Shown piece after piece: positions 1 through 7,862 of a stretch of 60,787 nt of DNA. Source of the DNA: Candidatus Gastranaerophilales bacterium (GTDB lineage: Bacteria; Cyanobacteriota; Vampirovibrionia; Gastranaerophilales; Gastranaerophilaceae). The DNA is taken from positions 1 through 60,787 of the forward strand of contig CALUXW010000007.1 in assembly GCA_944324865.1 (NCBI GenBank). The letters run 5' to 3'. How positions within the stretch are numbered: position 1 is the first letter of the stretch; each line of letters begins with the position of its first letter. The translations under genes were made by a program, and so were the position numbers. Below the pieces are notes generated by a model. The model was not told where the DNA came from, ran no database searches, and saw only the letters and a program-made list of their open reading frames with translations.

Positions 1-41
1 ACAGAGTATAATTAAAAGTTTTTTCGTATCTTAATTCATTT

Positions 42-68
42 GGGCGCACTTTGTGTGCCCGTTTTTTT
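42..68 (+). terminator. Rho-independent terminator of a gene left of the window
   Basis: An 8-bp stem (42-49 with 53-60, one G-T pair, loop TTT) is followed by a run of seven T at 62-68. It would end a plus-strand transcript entering from the left edge. Nothing else in the first 40 bases can be assigned. Confidence 0.75.
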
Positions 69-78
69 ATTAATTTTC

Positions 79-107
79 TTGCAAAATTGTAAAAATACCG
101 TTAAAAT
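79..107 (+). promoter_or_regulatory. Sigma-70-type promoter of the zinc-ribbon gene
   Basis: TTGCAA (79-84) and TAAAAT (102-107) are separated by 17 bases. The predicted start near 114 leaves a leader of about 80 nt before the ATG at 197, which is preceded by the Shine-Dalgarno-like AAAGGAG at 185-191. Confidence 0.6.
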
Positions 108-196
108 ATATAGTATTCAACTATGCGAGCAATAGATTTTTTTAAAAAATTCTGCTCTGTGGTCTGAAAACAATTTACTAATCAAAGGAGACCAAA

Positions 197-475
197 ATGT
201 ACCAAGATGAAACCCTAAAATGCGAAGATTGCGGCAAAGAATTTATCTTTAGCACGGGTGAACAAGAATTCTACGCTGAAAAAGGATTGGTGAACAAACC
301 AAAAAGATGCCCTGAATGCAGAAAAGAACGCAGACAAAAAAACAGAAGAAAAATGCATGATGCCGTTTGTTCACAATGCGGCGCTAAAACAAAAGTGCCG
401 TTTAAACCCATTGAGGGCAAAGAAATCTATTGCAAAGAATGTTATCAAAAAAGACAAACTGAAACAAATGTTTAA
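197..475 (+). CDS. small double zinc-ribbon protein
   Basis: This 92-residue protein has four CxxC pairs: C9/C12 with C38/C41, and C58/C61 with C79/C82. That is two four-cysteine zinc ribbons joined by a very basic linker rich in Lys and Arg (about 42-53). The first half resembles the 'probable zinc-ribbon' family (zf-trcl), in which short aromatic-rich text lies between the cysteine pairs. Such proteins are usually assumed to bind nucleic acid or ribosomes, but no specific function is established. It is monocistronic, with its own promoter and terminator. The start is the ATG behind a good ribosome binding site. Confidence 0.8.
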   Translation: MYQDETLKCEDCGKEFIFSTGEQEFYAEKGLVNKPKRCPECRKERRQKNRRKMHDAVCSQCGAKTKVPFKPIEGKEIYCKECYQKRQTETNV

Positions 476-501
476 AAATCGCCCCTCGGGGCGATTTTTT
501 T
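476..501 (+). terminator. Rho-independent terminator after the zinc-ribbon gene
   Basis: The inverted repeat AAATCGCCC/GGGCGATTT begins one base after the stop codon and runs into a T tract. The GC-rich core contrasts with the AT-rich surroundings. Confidence 0.85.
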
Positions 502-560
502 ACACCAATATCAATCCTAAAGGGTATTTTAAAATTAACTTTATTATGTTTTAATAGAAA

Positions 561-566
561 TATAAT
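561..566 (+). promoter_or_regulatory. -10 box of glgC
   Basis: A perfect TATAAT lies 19 bases before the glgC ATG. No good -35 hexamer is visible at the usual distance. The predicted leader is only about 13 nt and holds the ribosome binding site AGGGGTGG. Confidence 0.45.
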
Positions 567-585
567 AAGGCTTAGGGGTGGCAAA

Positions 586-1824
586 ATGTTTAGCGAACAT
601 GTTTTAGCAATGATTCTTGCAGGCGGACAAGGAAAAAGACTTTTTCCTTTGACACGCGACAGGGCAAAACCTGCTGTACCATTTGGTGGCAGATACAGAA
701 TTATTGATTTTGTTTTAAACAATTTTGTAAACTCAGGCTTTTATAAAATAAAAGTTTTAACACAATATAAATCCGATTCACTTAACAAGCATATTTCACG
801 TGGTTGGAATCTTTCATCATCAGTAGGCCAGTATGTTGATTGTGTACCTGCACAAATGAGAACGGACGGAAATTGGTACAAGGGCACAGCCGACGCAATA
901 TATCAAAACTTAAATCAAATTCTGGACGATAATTTTAAAATAGTATGTGTATTTGGTGGTGATCACATTTATAAAATGAACGTCAGACAAATGATTGACT
1001 ACCACATTGAAAAATGTGCAGACCTAACAATATCTGCTATCCCAATTCCAATTGAACTTGCAGGTGAATATGGAATTATGGAAGTTGATGACGACTGGCG
1101 ACTTATAAATTTTATTGAAAAGCCTAAACATGTACCAAAACACATACCTAATGATCCTACAAAGTGCTTAGCCTCAATGGGCAATTATATATTTAAACCT
1201 GAAAAATTAATCGGAGAATTACAAGCAGATGCATTAGATGAAGCCTCTGCACACGATTTTGGCAAAAATATTATACCAAATATGCTCAAAAGTGGAAAAG
1301 CAATTTATATTTATGATTTTGCATCAAATACATACCCAGGCATGAGTGATTCTGAACGGGGATACTGGAGAGATGTAGGCAATGTTGACAGTTATTGGCA
1401 AGCAAATATGGATTTGCTTGAATATAGTCCTGAATTAAATTTGTACTCTAGAGATTGGCCTCTAAGGACATTTAACTATAACTATCCTCCTGCAAAATTC
1501 ATATGGGATGAGGACAAACGTGTAGGCATGGCAAAAAATTCACTGGTTTCAGAAGGATGCATTATAAGTGGCGGAACACTTTCTCGTTGCGTATTATCTC
1601 CGAAAGTAAAAATTAACAGTTTTTCAAATATTTCAAATTCCATACTGCTTGAAAATGTTAACGTAGGAAGGCATGTGCATATAAACCGAGCAATTATCGA
1701 CAAAAACGTCATTATTCCGCCATATACGGAAATTGGCTTTAATCAGGAAGAAGATATTAAACGAGGATTTTATGTTTCGCAAGGCGGAATAACTGTTGTA
1801 CCAAAAGATGCTATACTGAACTAA
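586..1824 (+). CDS. glgC: glucose-1-phosphate adenylyltransferase (ADP-glucose pyrophosphorylase)
   Basis: GlgC makes ADP-glucose and pyrophosphate from glucose-1-phosphate and ATP, the committed step of glycogen synthesis. The N-terminal nucleotidyltransferase signature GGQGKRLFPLTRDRAKPAVP (about residues 13-32) is intact, as are FGGDHIYKM and the glucose-phosphate-binding stretch IEKP. The C-terminal third (from about 300) has the repeated hydrophobic turns of a left-handed beta-helix, the usual regulatory domain. The length of 412 is normal. Glycogen storage is expected in this lineage. No other glg gene is adjacent. The 3' end overlaps convergent murI by 14 bases. Confidence 0.96.
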   Translation: MFSEHVLAMILAGGQGKRLFPLTRDRAKPAVPFGGRYRIIDFVLNNFVNSGFYKIKVLTQYKSDSLNKHISRGWNLSSSVGQYVDCVPAQMRTDGNWYKGTADAIYQNLNQILDDNFKIVCVFGGDHIYKMNVRQMIDYHIEKCADLTISAIPIPIELAGEYGIMEVDDDWRLINFIEKPKHVPKHIPNDPTKCLASMGNYIFKPEKLIGELQADALDEASAHDFGKNIIPNMLKSGKAIYIYDFASNTYPGMSDSERGYWRDVGNVDSYWQANMDLLEYSPELNLYSRDWPLRTFNYNYPPAKFIWDEDKRVGMAKNSLVSEGCIISGGTLSRCVLSPKVKINSFSNISNSILLENVNVGRHVHINRAIIDKNVIIPPYTEIGFNQEEDIKRGFYVSQGGITVVPKDAILN

Positions 1825-2617
1825 ATTCAGGCATTTTAACAAAATTCACATCCTTTGTAATTTCAAAAAATAGCTTAGCACTTTTTTTAAATTCATCAGG
1901 ATCACCTGTAACATAAAAATCAACATCACTTGTCGCATTAGTATTTTTAATAATCCCTGAAATGCTTTTTGCAAGTGAACATGCCGGATTAAAGAAAATT
2001 TCCTTAGGTGCAAATTTAGATAATAAATCAATAAGGTATGGATAATGGGTGCAACCTAAAATTACTCTTTTTGCCTTATTTTCAAGAACAATTTGCATCT
2101 TTTCCCTTACCAATTCATGACTTGCCTTGGAATTATAAAGCCTGTTTTCAACAATTTCGACAAACCCCGGACAAGGTATTTCAACAACCTTTAAATTAGG
2201 ATTGACTTTTTTAATCTCATGGGCATATTTGCCACTTTTTGCCGTCGCAATAGTAGAAAGAACACATATGCACTCACTCTCATTTAAACCTTGTGCTGCT
2301 TCATTAGCAGCAGAATGAATTAAAGGAAATATTCTTAGTCCCTTTGGAGTAAACTCGGATTTTAAATCCTCATAGGTAAGAGCTGAGGTTGTATTACAAG
2401 CTATGGCAATATCTTTAACACCTAAAGTCAAAAAGAAATTTAAAATATTTTTATTAAAGAATAAAATCTCATCTTTAGATTTACAACCATAAGGCAAATT
2501 TGCACTATCGCCAAAATAAACATATTTCGCTGACGGTAAAACTTTTAAAAGCTCTTTTAGCACAGTTAAACCGCCAACTCCGGAATCCATTACCCCAATA
2601 ATATCAGAATATTTCAT
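1811..2617 (-). CDS. murI: glutamate racemase
   Basis: MurI interconverts L- and D-glutamate for peptidoglycan stem peptides. Both catalytic cysteines are present in their family contexts: C74 in ACNTTSA and C189 in ILGCTHYP. The N-terminal DSGVGGLTVL loop and FGDSANLPYG are also typical. At 268 residues it is full length. Its ATG overlaps the stop of the upstream amidase by four bases (2614-2617), so the two cell-wall genes are probably translationally coupled. The 3' end runs 14 bases into the convergent glgC. Confidence 0.96.
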   Translation of the reverse strand: MKYSDIIGVMDSGVGGLTVLKELLKVLPSAKYVYFGDSANLPYGCKSKDEILFFNKNILNFFLTLGVKDIAIACNTTSALTYEDLKSEFTPKGLRIFPLIHSAANEAAQGLNESECICVLSTIATAKSGKYAHEIKKVNPNLKVVEIPCPGFVEIVENRLYNSKASHELVREKMQIVLENKAKRVILGCTHYPYLIDLLSKFAPKEIFFNPACSLAKSISGIIKNTNATSDVDFYVTGDPDEFKKSAKLFFEITKDVNFVKMPEFSSV

Positions 2618-4584
2618 TTTCTACCTTTTAAATACTCCATAATGCCATCTGCTATCGCCTTTGCAACTTCTTCTTGTCTTTTTTCTTTAATCAACTCACG
2701 TCTTTCATTAGGATTAGAAATGAAACCTATTTCTACAAGAATAGCAGGAGCATTAGTATGATTTATAACATAAAATTTTGACTGAAACAATCCTCGATCA
2801 ACAGTTTCCCATTTAGAAAGATTTCTGGAGCTTGCTAGCTTGGCATGCACTTTTTTTGCAAAATCCAAACTTTGAGGATGATACCAATGTGTTTCCACAC
2901 CTATAATATCTTCTTTGACCGAAGAATTAACATGCACACTTATAAATACATCGGGACTTACGGAATTAGAAAAATCACTTCTTTCACTTAATTCTACCGT
3001 TTTATCTTTATCACGAGTCAGATAAGTATACACACCCTGTTTTTTTAAATATTCATCTAGTAATTTTGAAACTACTAAAGTTATATCTTTTTCATATATA
3101 TTTGATCTTGTTGCCCCGACATCAGAACCACCATGTCCGGGATCTATAACGACACTGTACATTTGTTTAATTGTAGATGGTCTTTGTTTTTCCTTTTCCT
3201 GCTCTTGTTCTTTTGACTCTTGAGGTTTTGAAGGTGCAACAACCTGGGGAGGATTTTTAACTCTTTTCTTAAAATAAACTCTCAGCTCTTTTGCATCAGG
3301 AGAAATTTGAGCATTTATTGCGGTTGAATCTTTTAAATAAAAAATTAGTCTTGTTTTTTCACTTGCAATTTTCTGTGCGCAAATACCAGTATAACCCGGA
3401 TTTTTATGTAATTCATCAATTGCTTTTTGATTAAAATCGTCAACATTTTGCAGGTCTACATAAAATTTAGAATTTTCTTCAAATGTAGTTACCGCAACAG
3501 GGTTTGTAAAAACCACATTAACTACATTCAAATTCTCGCCAGCATTTTTTGCTTCATAAGATAAAACTGAACTTGTTGTTTCTGTTAATTTTGCATTTAA
3601 AACATCAGTTCTTTTTGCAATAAAAAGCCCTTGTAAATCGGGCGAAAGAACTAGTCTATAATTTTTTGCATCACTGCCCTGTATCACAAGCCGAGCGGTT
3701 GAAGGATTATTCTGCCCAACCCTTAACACATCTCTTGATGTGACAACACCGTTTACGACCAATGCGTTATTTGTTGGCAAAGAAAAACTTTTATTTCTGA
3801 GATCTTGGGCAACAATTGCATTTTCAATGTCGTAAACAACTCTTGTGGGATTCTCAAGCACAAATGAACTTTTTAAAGAAATTGCACCACTGCCTTTTAC
3901 CATTAAACCATTAGAAACAGATGAAACCTTGTCTATGTAATATAGTGCTTTTAATTTTATGTTTTTTTCATCATCTTTTACTGTTTGATATTGAATTTCA
4001 CCAGAGTCAGAAACATTTAGAATTTTTTCTTTTGTTTCACTTGTATACGTAACACTTTCCAAAAAATCAACTTTTCTTTCACCGGATGTCATATTATTAT
4101 ATATTGTTTTAAATTTTTCACTTCCCACAAGATTATTTGAATAACGTATCAATATTTGTCTGTCATTTGCATATACAGCAAAATTTTTAGGATCAAACTT
4201 TTTGTTGTATTCAAACACAATCCTGACAGTGTGTGGATTGGTAGAAAATTGGGAAATTTTAACATTATTCAAGGATGAATTTTTAAAAGTATATGTTCTC
4301 TGATTCCCTGCAAGAACAGCATTTGTAATATCGACAAAAACCCTGTCAGGATTATCAAGAAAACATTTTGTTATAACATTTTCAGGCGTTCTAAGACTTT
4401 TATCATTATCTTCAGGAGTTTGCTGCGTTTTTGGGAAAATTTTTCCCACAGATTTTATTATTGCAATATTGTCAGAGTTATCAAATTCAAGACCGGTAAT
4501 TTTAACTACAGGAGCGGCCTCCACACAAAACGTAGCGGCAAAGAACATAAAAAAGGCTAATATAATTTTTAAAATTTTCCCCAT
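2614..4584 (-). CDS. N-acetylmuramoyl-L-alanine amidase with AMIN domains
   Basis: This is an exported peptidoglycan hydrolase that cleaves the amide between MurNAc and the stem peptide, typically during septum splitting. Residues 1-24 form a signal peptide. The long N-terminal part holds at least two and possibly three AMIN-like beta domains (recurring 'NPDRVFVDI'-type phrases near residues 76, 241 and 380) that target the septum or peptidoglycan. A charged linker rich in Gln, Glu and Lys (about 450-470) precedes an Amidase_3 domain with zinc ligands H484, E498 and H551 and catalytic E618. The start has a GAGGAG ribosome binding site. It forms an operon with murI. Confidence 0.93.
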   Translation of the reverse strand: MGKILKIILAFFMFFAATFCVEAAPVVKITGLEFDNSDNIAIIKSVGKIFPKTQQTPEDNDKSLRTPENVITKCFLDNPDRVFVDITNAVLAGNQRTYTFKNSSLNNVKISQFSTNPHTVRIVFEYNKKFDPKNFAVYANDRQILIRYSNNLVGSEKFKTIYNNMTSGERKVDFLESVTYTSETKEKILNVSDSGEIQYQTVKDDEKNIKLKALYYIDKVSSVSNGLMVKGSGAISLKSSFVLENPTRVVYDIENAIVAQDLRNKSFSLPTNNALVVNGVVTSRDVLRVGQNNPSTARLVIQGSDAKNYRLVLSPDLQGLFIAKRTDVLNAKLTETTSSVLSYEAKNAGENLNVVNVVFTNPVAVTTFEENSKFYVDLQNVDDFNQKAIDELHKNPGYTGICAQKIASEKTRLIFYLKDSTAINAQISPDAKELRVYFKKRVKNPPQVVAPSKPQESKEQEQEKEKQRPSTIKQMYSVVIDPGHGGSDVGATRSNIYEKDITLVVSKLLDEYLKKQGVYTYLTRDKDKTVELSERSDFSNSVSPDVFISVHVNSSVKEDIIGVETHWYHPQSLDFAKKVHAKLASSRNLSKWETVDRGLFQSKFYVINHTNAPAILVEIGFISNPNERRELIKEKRQEEVAKAIADGIMEYLKGRK

Positions 4585-4756
4585 AACTCCTCATATTAAT
4601 AATAGCACTAACTTATTTTTATAGCCAATAACTGTTAGTAAAAAATTTTAGAAATTTTAGAAAAACATTAGTCATGCCTTTTTAAGTTTTGCAAGTAAAT
4701 TTTTCTTCATTAAGTTTGTAAATTTTAATTTTACCTATTTGTTATTAGGGGCATGG

Positions 4757-5000
4757 TTGATTGTAAAAAAAAATTAATATAAAAAACATTGCTCATGCGC
4801 TTATTTTAGTATTTGATAAATACATCAAAAGAATAAGCCCATTATGAAAGGAGTGGTGGCAAGTATATACGGTGTTTAACATCGCAAATGAGGAATGAAA
4901 AAGAGATTTTAGATTATTAACAACAAAAAAAGTTTAAAAGGCACATTAGCTACTGGACTTGAAAAGAGGAAATACCGCTTCATTGAAGCGGTTTTGTTTT
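4757..5000 (+). ncRNA. candidate small RNA (promoter to terminator)
   Basis: A plus-strand terminator at 4974-5000 has no plus-strand gene upstream, because the neighbouring gene is on the minus strand. A transcript must therefore start in this gap if the terminator is used. A possible promoter is TTGATT at 4757 with TATAAA at 4778 (15-base spacer, weak). The 5' part folds as a two-tier hairpin: GCTTATT 4799-4805 with AATAAGC 4832-4838 enclosing GTATTT-GAT-AAATAC 4809-4823. A second small hairpin is CGGTG-TTTAA-CATCG at 4870-4884. I do not recognise it as 6S, tmRNA, SRP or RNase P RNA. Length and start are uncertain. Confidence 0.45.
4974..5000 (+). terminator. orphan Rho-independent terminator
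   Basis: ACCGCTTC-ATT-GAAGCGGT is an 8-bp perfect stem followed by TTTGTTTT. It lies upstream of the secD promoter and downstream of no plus-strand gene. Confidence 0.8.
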
Positions 5001-5052
5001 ATTACCTTGTCGGGCTAAATTTGTAAATTTATTAGGATGTTTTTTATTTTTT

Positions 5053-5061
5053 TGTTAGAAT
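5053..5061 (+). promoter_or_regulatory. extended -10 promoter of secD
   Basis: TGTTAGAAT fits an extended -10 (TG-n-TAGAAT). The predicted start near 5068 gives a leader of about 26 nt that contains the AAGGA ribosome binding site at 5080-5084. The same TGTTANAAT form recurs at comM, rpsA and xer. Confidence 0.55.
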
Positions 5062-5093
5062 TTAAAAGTAAATTCTTATAAGGACACTAAGAA

Positions 5094-6407
5094 ATGAAAA
5101 ATAAAATCATTCTTTTTTGGGTAATTGTAATAATAGCTATTGTTTGCTTAGGTGTAATATTTAAAAAGCCAGCCTCCTTGGGTCTTGACCTTGTCGGCGG
5201 TTCGCGACTAACACTTGAAGCACAAACTTCAGCTACAATTAAAAAAATTACACCTGAAATTATGGATTCCCTACAATATGCAATAGAAAACAGGGTAAAT
5301 GCACTTGGTGTAGGTGAAACCACCGTTCAAAAGATAGGCGATAAAAGATTAATGATTGAAATACCAAACATTACAAATACGTCTAAAGCAAAAGAATTTT
5401 TAGGTGAAACTGCAGAACTCGAATTTAAAAAACCTAATGGTACGGACGAAAACGGAGAAATTATTTGGCAAAGTACAGGTCTAACAGGTAAAGACCTTAA
5501 AAAAGCTCTTGTAGGTTCATCCCCGGGAAATGGCGAATGGGTTGTATCCATTGAATTTAACCAAGAAGGTGCAAAAAAGTTTGCACACCTTACAAGAGAG
5601 CTTGTAGGTCAACAAATGGCGATTTTCTTCAACGGAGAGTTAAAATCAGCACCTCGTGTTAACGAAGAAATTACAGGCGGACATGCTCAAATTACAGGCG
5701 GCGACGGCGGATTTGAATATCAGGAAGTTAAAAACATGGTTGACCTTCTAAACGCAGGCGCACTTCCTGTTGGAGCTAATATCATTGAAGAAAATTCGGT
5801 AGGCCCTACATTAGGTGCTGACAGTATTCAAAAAAGTAAAGTTGCAGGGGTTATAGGTCTTACTCTTGTAATGTTATTTATGATACTTTACTATCGTGCC
5901 CCCGGTGTAATTTCTTGTTTAGCTCTTATAATATATAGTCTTATTGTTTTTGCAATATTTAAGATAATTCCTGTAACACTTACTCTTGCAGGTATAGCAG
6001 GTTTCATTTTGTCAATCGGTATGGCGGTAGATGCCAATATCCTTATATTTGAGAGAACAAAAGAAGAACTAAGAGCAGGCCGCTCGCTGTTTACGGCTAT
6101 TAACTCAGGTTTTGAAAGAGCCTTTACAAGTATTTTTGACTCAAATATGACAACAATTATCACCTGTGCAATCTTATATGCGCTTGGAACAGGCGTTGTT
6201 AAAGGTTTTGCCCTAACACTTGCAATAGGTGTTTTGGTTAGTATGTTCAGTGCAATTACTGTTACAAAGAACTTTATGCACTTGGCATTCGGAACAGGCG
6301 AGCTTAAACACCCTGAATTATTCGGACTTAAAAAAGAAGACATTCAGGACTCTTACACAGCCGTTGAAACAAAAAAAGAAAAAGCTAAATTCGGCGTACT
6401 TGACTAA
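5094..6407 (+). CDS. secD: protein translocase subunit SecD
   Basis: SecD works with SecF at the SecYEG channel, using proton flow to pull exported proteins across the membrane. The protein has one N-terminal membrane segment (about 5-22), then the family motif GLDLVGGSRL, a periplasmic domain, and five C-terminal membrane segments with the conserved AVDANILIFERTKEEL. At 437 residues it is shorter than the 600-residue Proteobacterial form and close to the compact forms of Cyanobacteria and Gram-positives. secF follows after 18 bases, so they are co-transcribed. Confidence 0.95.
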   Translation: MKNKIILFWVIVIIAIVCLGVIFKKPASLGLDLVGGSRLTLEAQTSATIKKITPEIMDSLQYAIENRVNALGVGETTVQKIGDKRLMIEIPNITNTSKAKEFLGETAELEFKKPNGTDENGEIIWQSTGLTGKDLKKALVGSSPGNGEWVVSIEFNQEGAKKFAHLTRELVGQQMAIFFNGELKSAPRVNEEITGGHAQITGGDGGFEYQEVKNMVDLLNAGALPVGANIIEENSVGPTLGADSIQKSKVAGVIGLTLVMLFMILYYRAPGVISCLALIIYSLIVFAIFKIIPVTLTLAGIAGFILSIGMAVDANILIFERTKEELRAGRSLFTAINSGFERAFTSIFDSNMTTIITCAILYALGTGVVKGFALTLAIGVLVSMFSAITVTKNFMHLAFGTGELKHPELFGLKKEDIQDSYTAVETKKEKAKFGVLD

Positions 6408-6425
6408 TTTTTAAAGGAGATAAAA

Positions 6426-7403
6426 ATGGCTAATCCTAATTTAATAAAAAGCAACTACTCAATTGACGTTGTAAAGCACAGATGGCATTATCTTGCAATA
6501 AGCATTGTAATTTTAATACCTTGTATTGTGGCTATGTTGTATTTAATACTTACCCAGCCCAATCACTCTCCTGTTAAATTAGGTATAGATTTCACAGGTG
6601 GTACAATATTGCAGTACGGTATAGAAAATACCGTTACGCCGGAAAAAATAAGTATCATAAGAACAGAACTTGAAAAAAACGGAATTTCAAACCCAATTAT
6701 ACAAAATATAAGCAATCAAGGGGCTGAAGGTGGAATAAAAAATATTATTTCAATTAAGACACGTTTTATTGGCGAAAAAAACAATAATCAAGTAAATAAA
6801 ATAACAGCTATACTTTCGCAAAATACTACAGCACCTCAGCTTATTTCCACAACATCTGTTGGCCCGACATTAGGTAAAGAGCTCCTTAAAAATTCACTTG
6901 TAGCCATACTTTTGGCATTTTTAGGAATTGTTATATATATTTCATTCAGATTTCAATCTGATTACGCAATAATAGCACTTTTGGCTCTTTTTCACGATGC
7001 AGTTTTTGTTGTAGGTGTTTTTGCAATACTTGGAATACTATACGGTGTTCAGGTAGATAGTTTATTCATAACAGCAATACTTACCGTTGTTGGTTTTTCG
7101 GTTCATGATACAATAGTTGTATTTGATAGAATTAGAGAAAACAACCGCTTTCTTGCCAAAAAATATTCAAGTGGCGAAATAATCAATGCCAGTGTTAATC
7201 AAACGTTAGCAAGAAGTGTAAATACCTCTCTTACAACACTTCTGACCCTTCTTGCACTTTATTTCTTTGGTGGTGCGACAACAAAAGATTTTGTACTTGC
7301 AATGATATTAGGTATCGCAGCAGGAACATACTCAAGTATATTCTTTGCTTCCGTACTGCTTGCTTGGGATAAAGAAATTAAAGCAAAAAAAGCAAATGCA
7401 TAA
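6426..7403 (+). CDS. secF: protein translocase subunit SecF
   Basis: SecF is the partner of SecD. It has an N-terminal membrane segment (about 22-42), the motif GIDFTGGTILQ, a small periplasmic region, and five membrane helices with the typical VGFSVHDTIVVFDRIRENNR stretch. At 325 residues it is normal. The ribosome binding site AAGGAGA is 6 bases before the ATG. The last 8 bases overlap the next gene, so the small HTH protein is probably translationally coupled to secF. Confidence 0.95.
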   Translation: MANPNLIKSNYSIDVVKHRWHYLAISIVILIPCIVAMLYLILTQPNHSPVKLGIDFTGGTILQYGIENTVTPEKISIIRTELEKNGISNPIIQNISNQGAEGGIKNIISIKTRFIGEKNNNQVNKITAILSQNTTAPQLISTTSVGPTLGKELLKNSLVAILLAFLGIVIYISFRFQSDYAIIALLALFHDAVFVVGVFAILGILYGVQVDSLFITAILTVVGFSVHDTIVVFDRIRENNRFLAKKYSSGEIINASVNQTLARSVNTSLTTLLTLLALYFFGGATTKDFVLAMILGIAAGTYSSIFFASVLLAWDKEIKAKKANA

Positions 7404-7836
7404 AGAAAACAAAAACCTTAAATATCATTCTTTAGCACATTTTGTTTCCTGTGAGAGAGAAAAAATCGGTCTTTCTCAACAAGGGCTTGCAAAAAAGTGC
7501 AATTTAGATATTGAACAAATAAGCTCGATTGAATCAGGCATTGAAACTTTTTTGTCCACAACGGTAAGGCAAAAGCTCTCTAAAGGGCTCAAAACTTCTC
7601 TTGAAGAAATAAAAAGATATGAAAAAAACGAAGATTTCCATTTTTCAAATAATTACGACATTGAAAAAATAAAAGAGGAAATTCTTCTTAATCAGGGAAA
7701 TTCAAAAGCTGCTTTCTTTTGCCCAATCTGTGGTTCAAAACTTATAGTAAGAATTGCAAAAATGTACGACCTTGAGGACAATTTAGTTCTGCATCCTAAG
7801 GCAAGATGCTCTAAATGCCCTTTTCAAGTTCAATAA
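7396..7836 (+). CDS. HTH (XRE-like) protein with C-terminal zinc ribbon
   Basis: I place the start at the ATG at 7396, which overlaps the secF stop region (AATGCATAA). A longer reading from 7345 would begin inside secF with an unrelated peptide. The 146-residue product has an XRE-type helix-turn-helix at about 12-75 (SLAHFVSCEREKIGLSQQGL), a linker, then a zinc ribbon with C109/C112 and C138/C141. It is probably a DNA-binding regulator with a metal-binding or oligomerising tail. Its target is unknown. Coupling to secDF suggests simple co-expression rather than a proven link to export. Confidence 0.75.
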   Translation: MHKENKNLKYHSLAHFVSCEREKIGLSQQGLAKKCNLDIEQISSIESGIETFLSTTVRQKLSKGLKTSLEEIKRYEKNEDFHFSNNYDIEKIKEEILLNQGNSKAAFFCPICGSKLIVRIAKMYDLEDNLVLHPKARCSKCPFQVQ

Positions 7837-7862
7837 AAAAACGCTCTTTAAAGAGCGTTTTT
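7837..7862. terminator. bidirectional terminator shared with gltX
   Basis: A perfect 26-base palindrome, AAAAACGCTCTTT followed by its complement, starts right after the HTH gene stop. The gltX stop codon (7848-7850) lies in its centre, so the last gltX codons (Asn-Ala-Leu-stop) form one arm. A and T flanks allow termination in both directions. Confidence 0.85.

Larger units (their letters stand above)
4585..5093. other. 509-bp non-coding region between divergent amidase and secD
   Basis: No convincing gene is present. The stretch holds the amidase upstream region, an imperfect 20-bp direct repeat (4661-4680 and 4782-4802, both beginning AAAAACATT), a candidate small RNA ending at a terminator (4974-5000), and the secD promoter (5053-5061). 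An 11-codon ORF begins at 4844 (ATGAAAGGAGTGG) but has no ribosome binding site. Confidence 0.6.

Noticed and set aside
402..722. Minus-strand reading of 106 residues spanning the zinc-ribbon gene end and glgC start
   Set aside because: It crosses a terminator and the glgC promoter, overlaps real genes on both sides, and has no ribosome binding site or family resemblance.
4790..5000. 6S RNA, tmRNA, SRP RNA or RNase P RNA
   Set aside because: The ends do not pair with each other, no SRP GGAAG motif, no tRNA-like end and no RNase P conserved core could be found.
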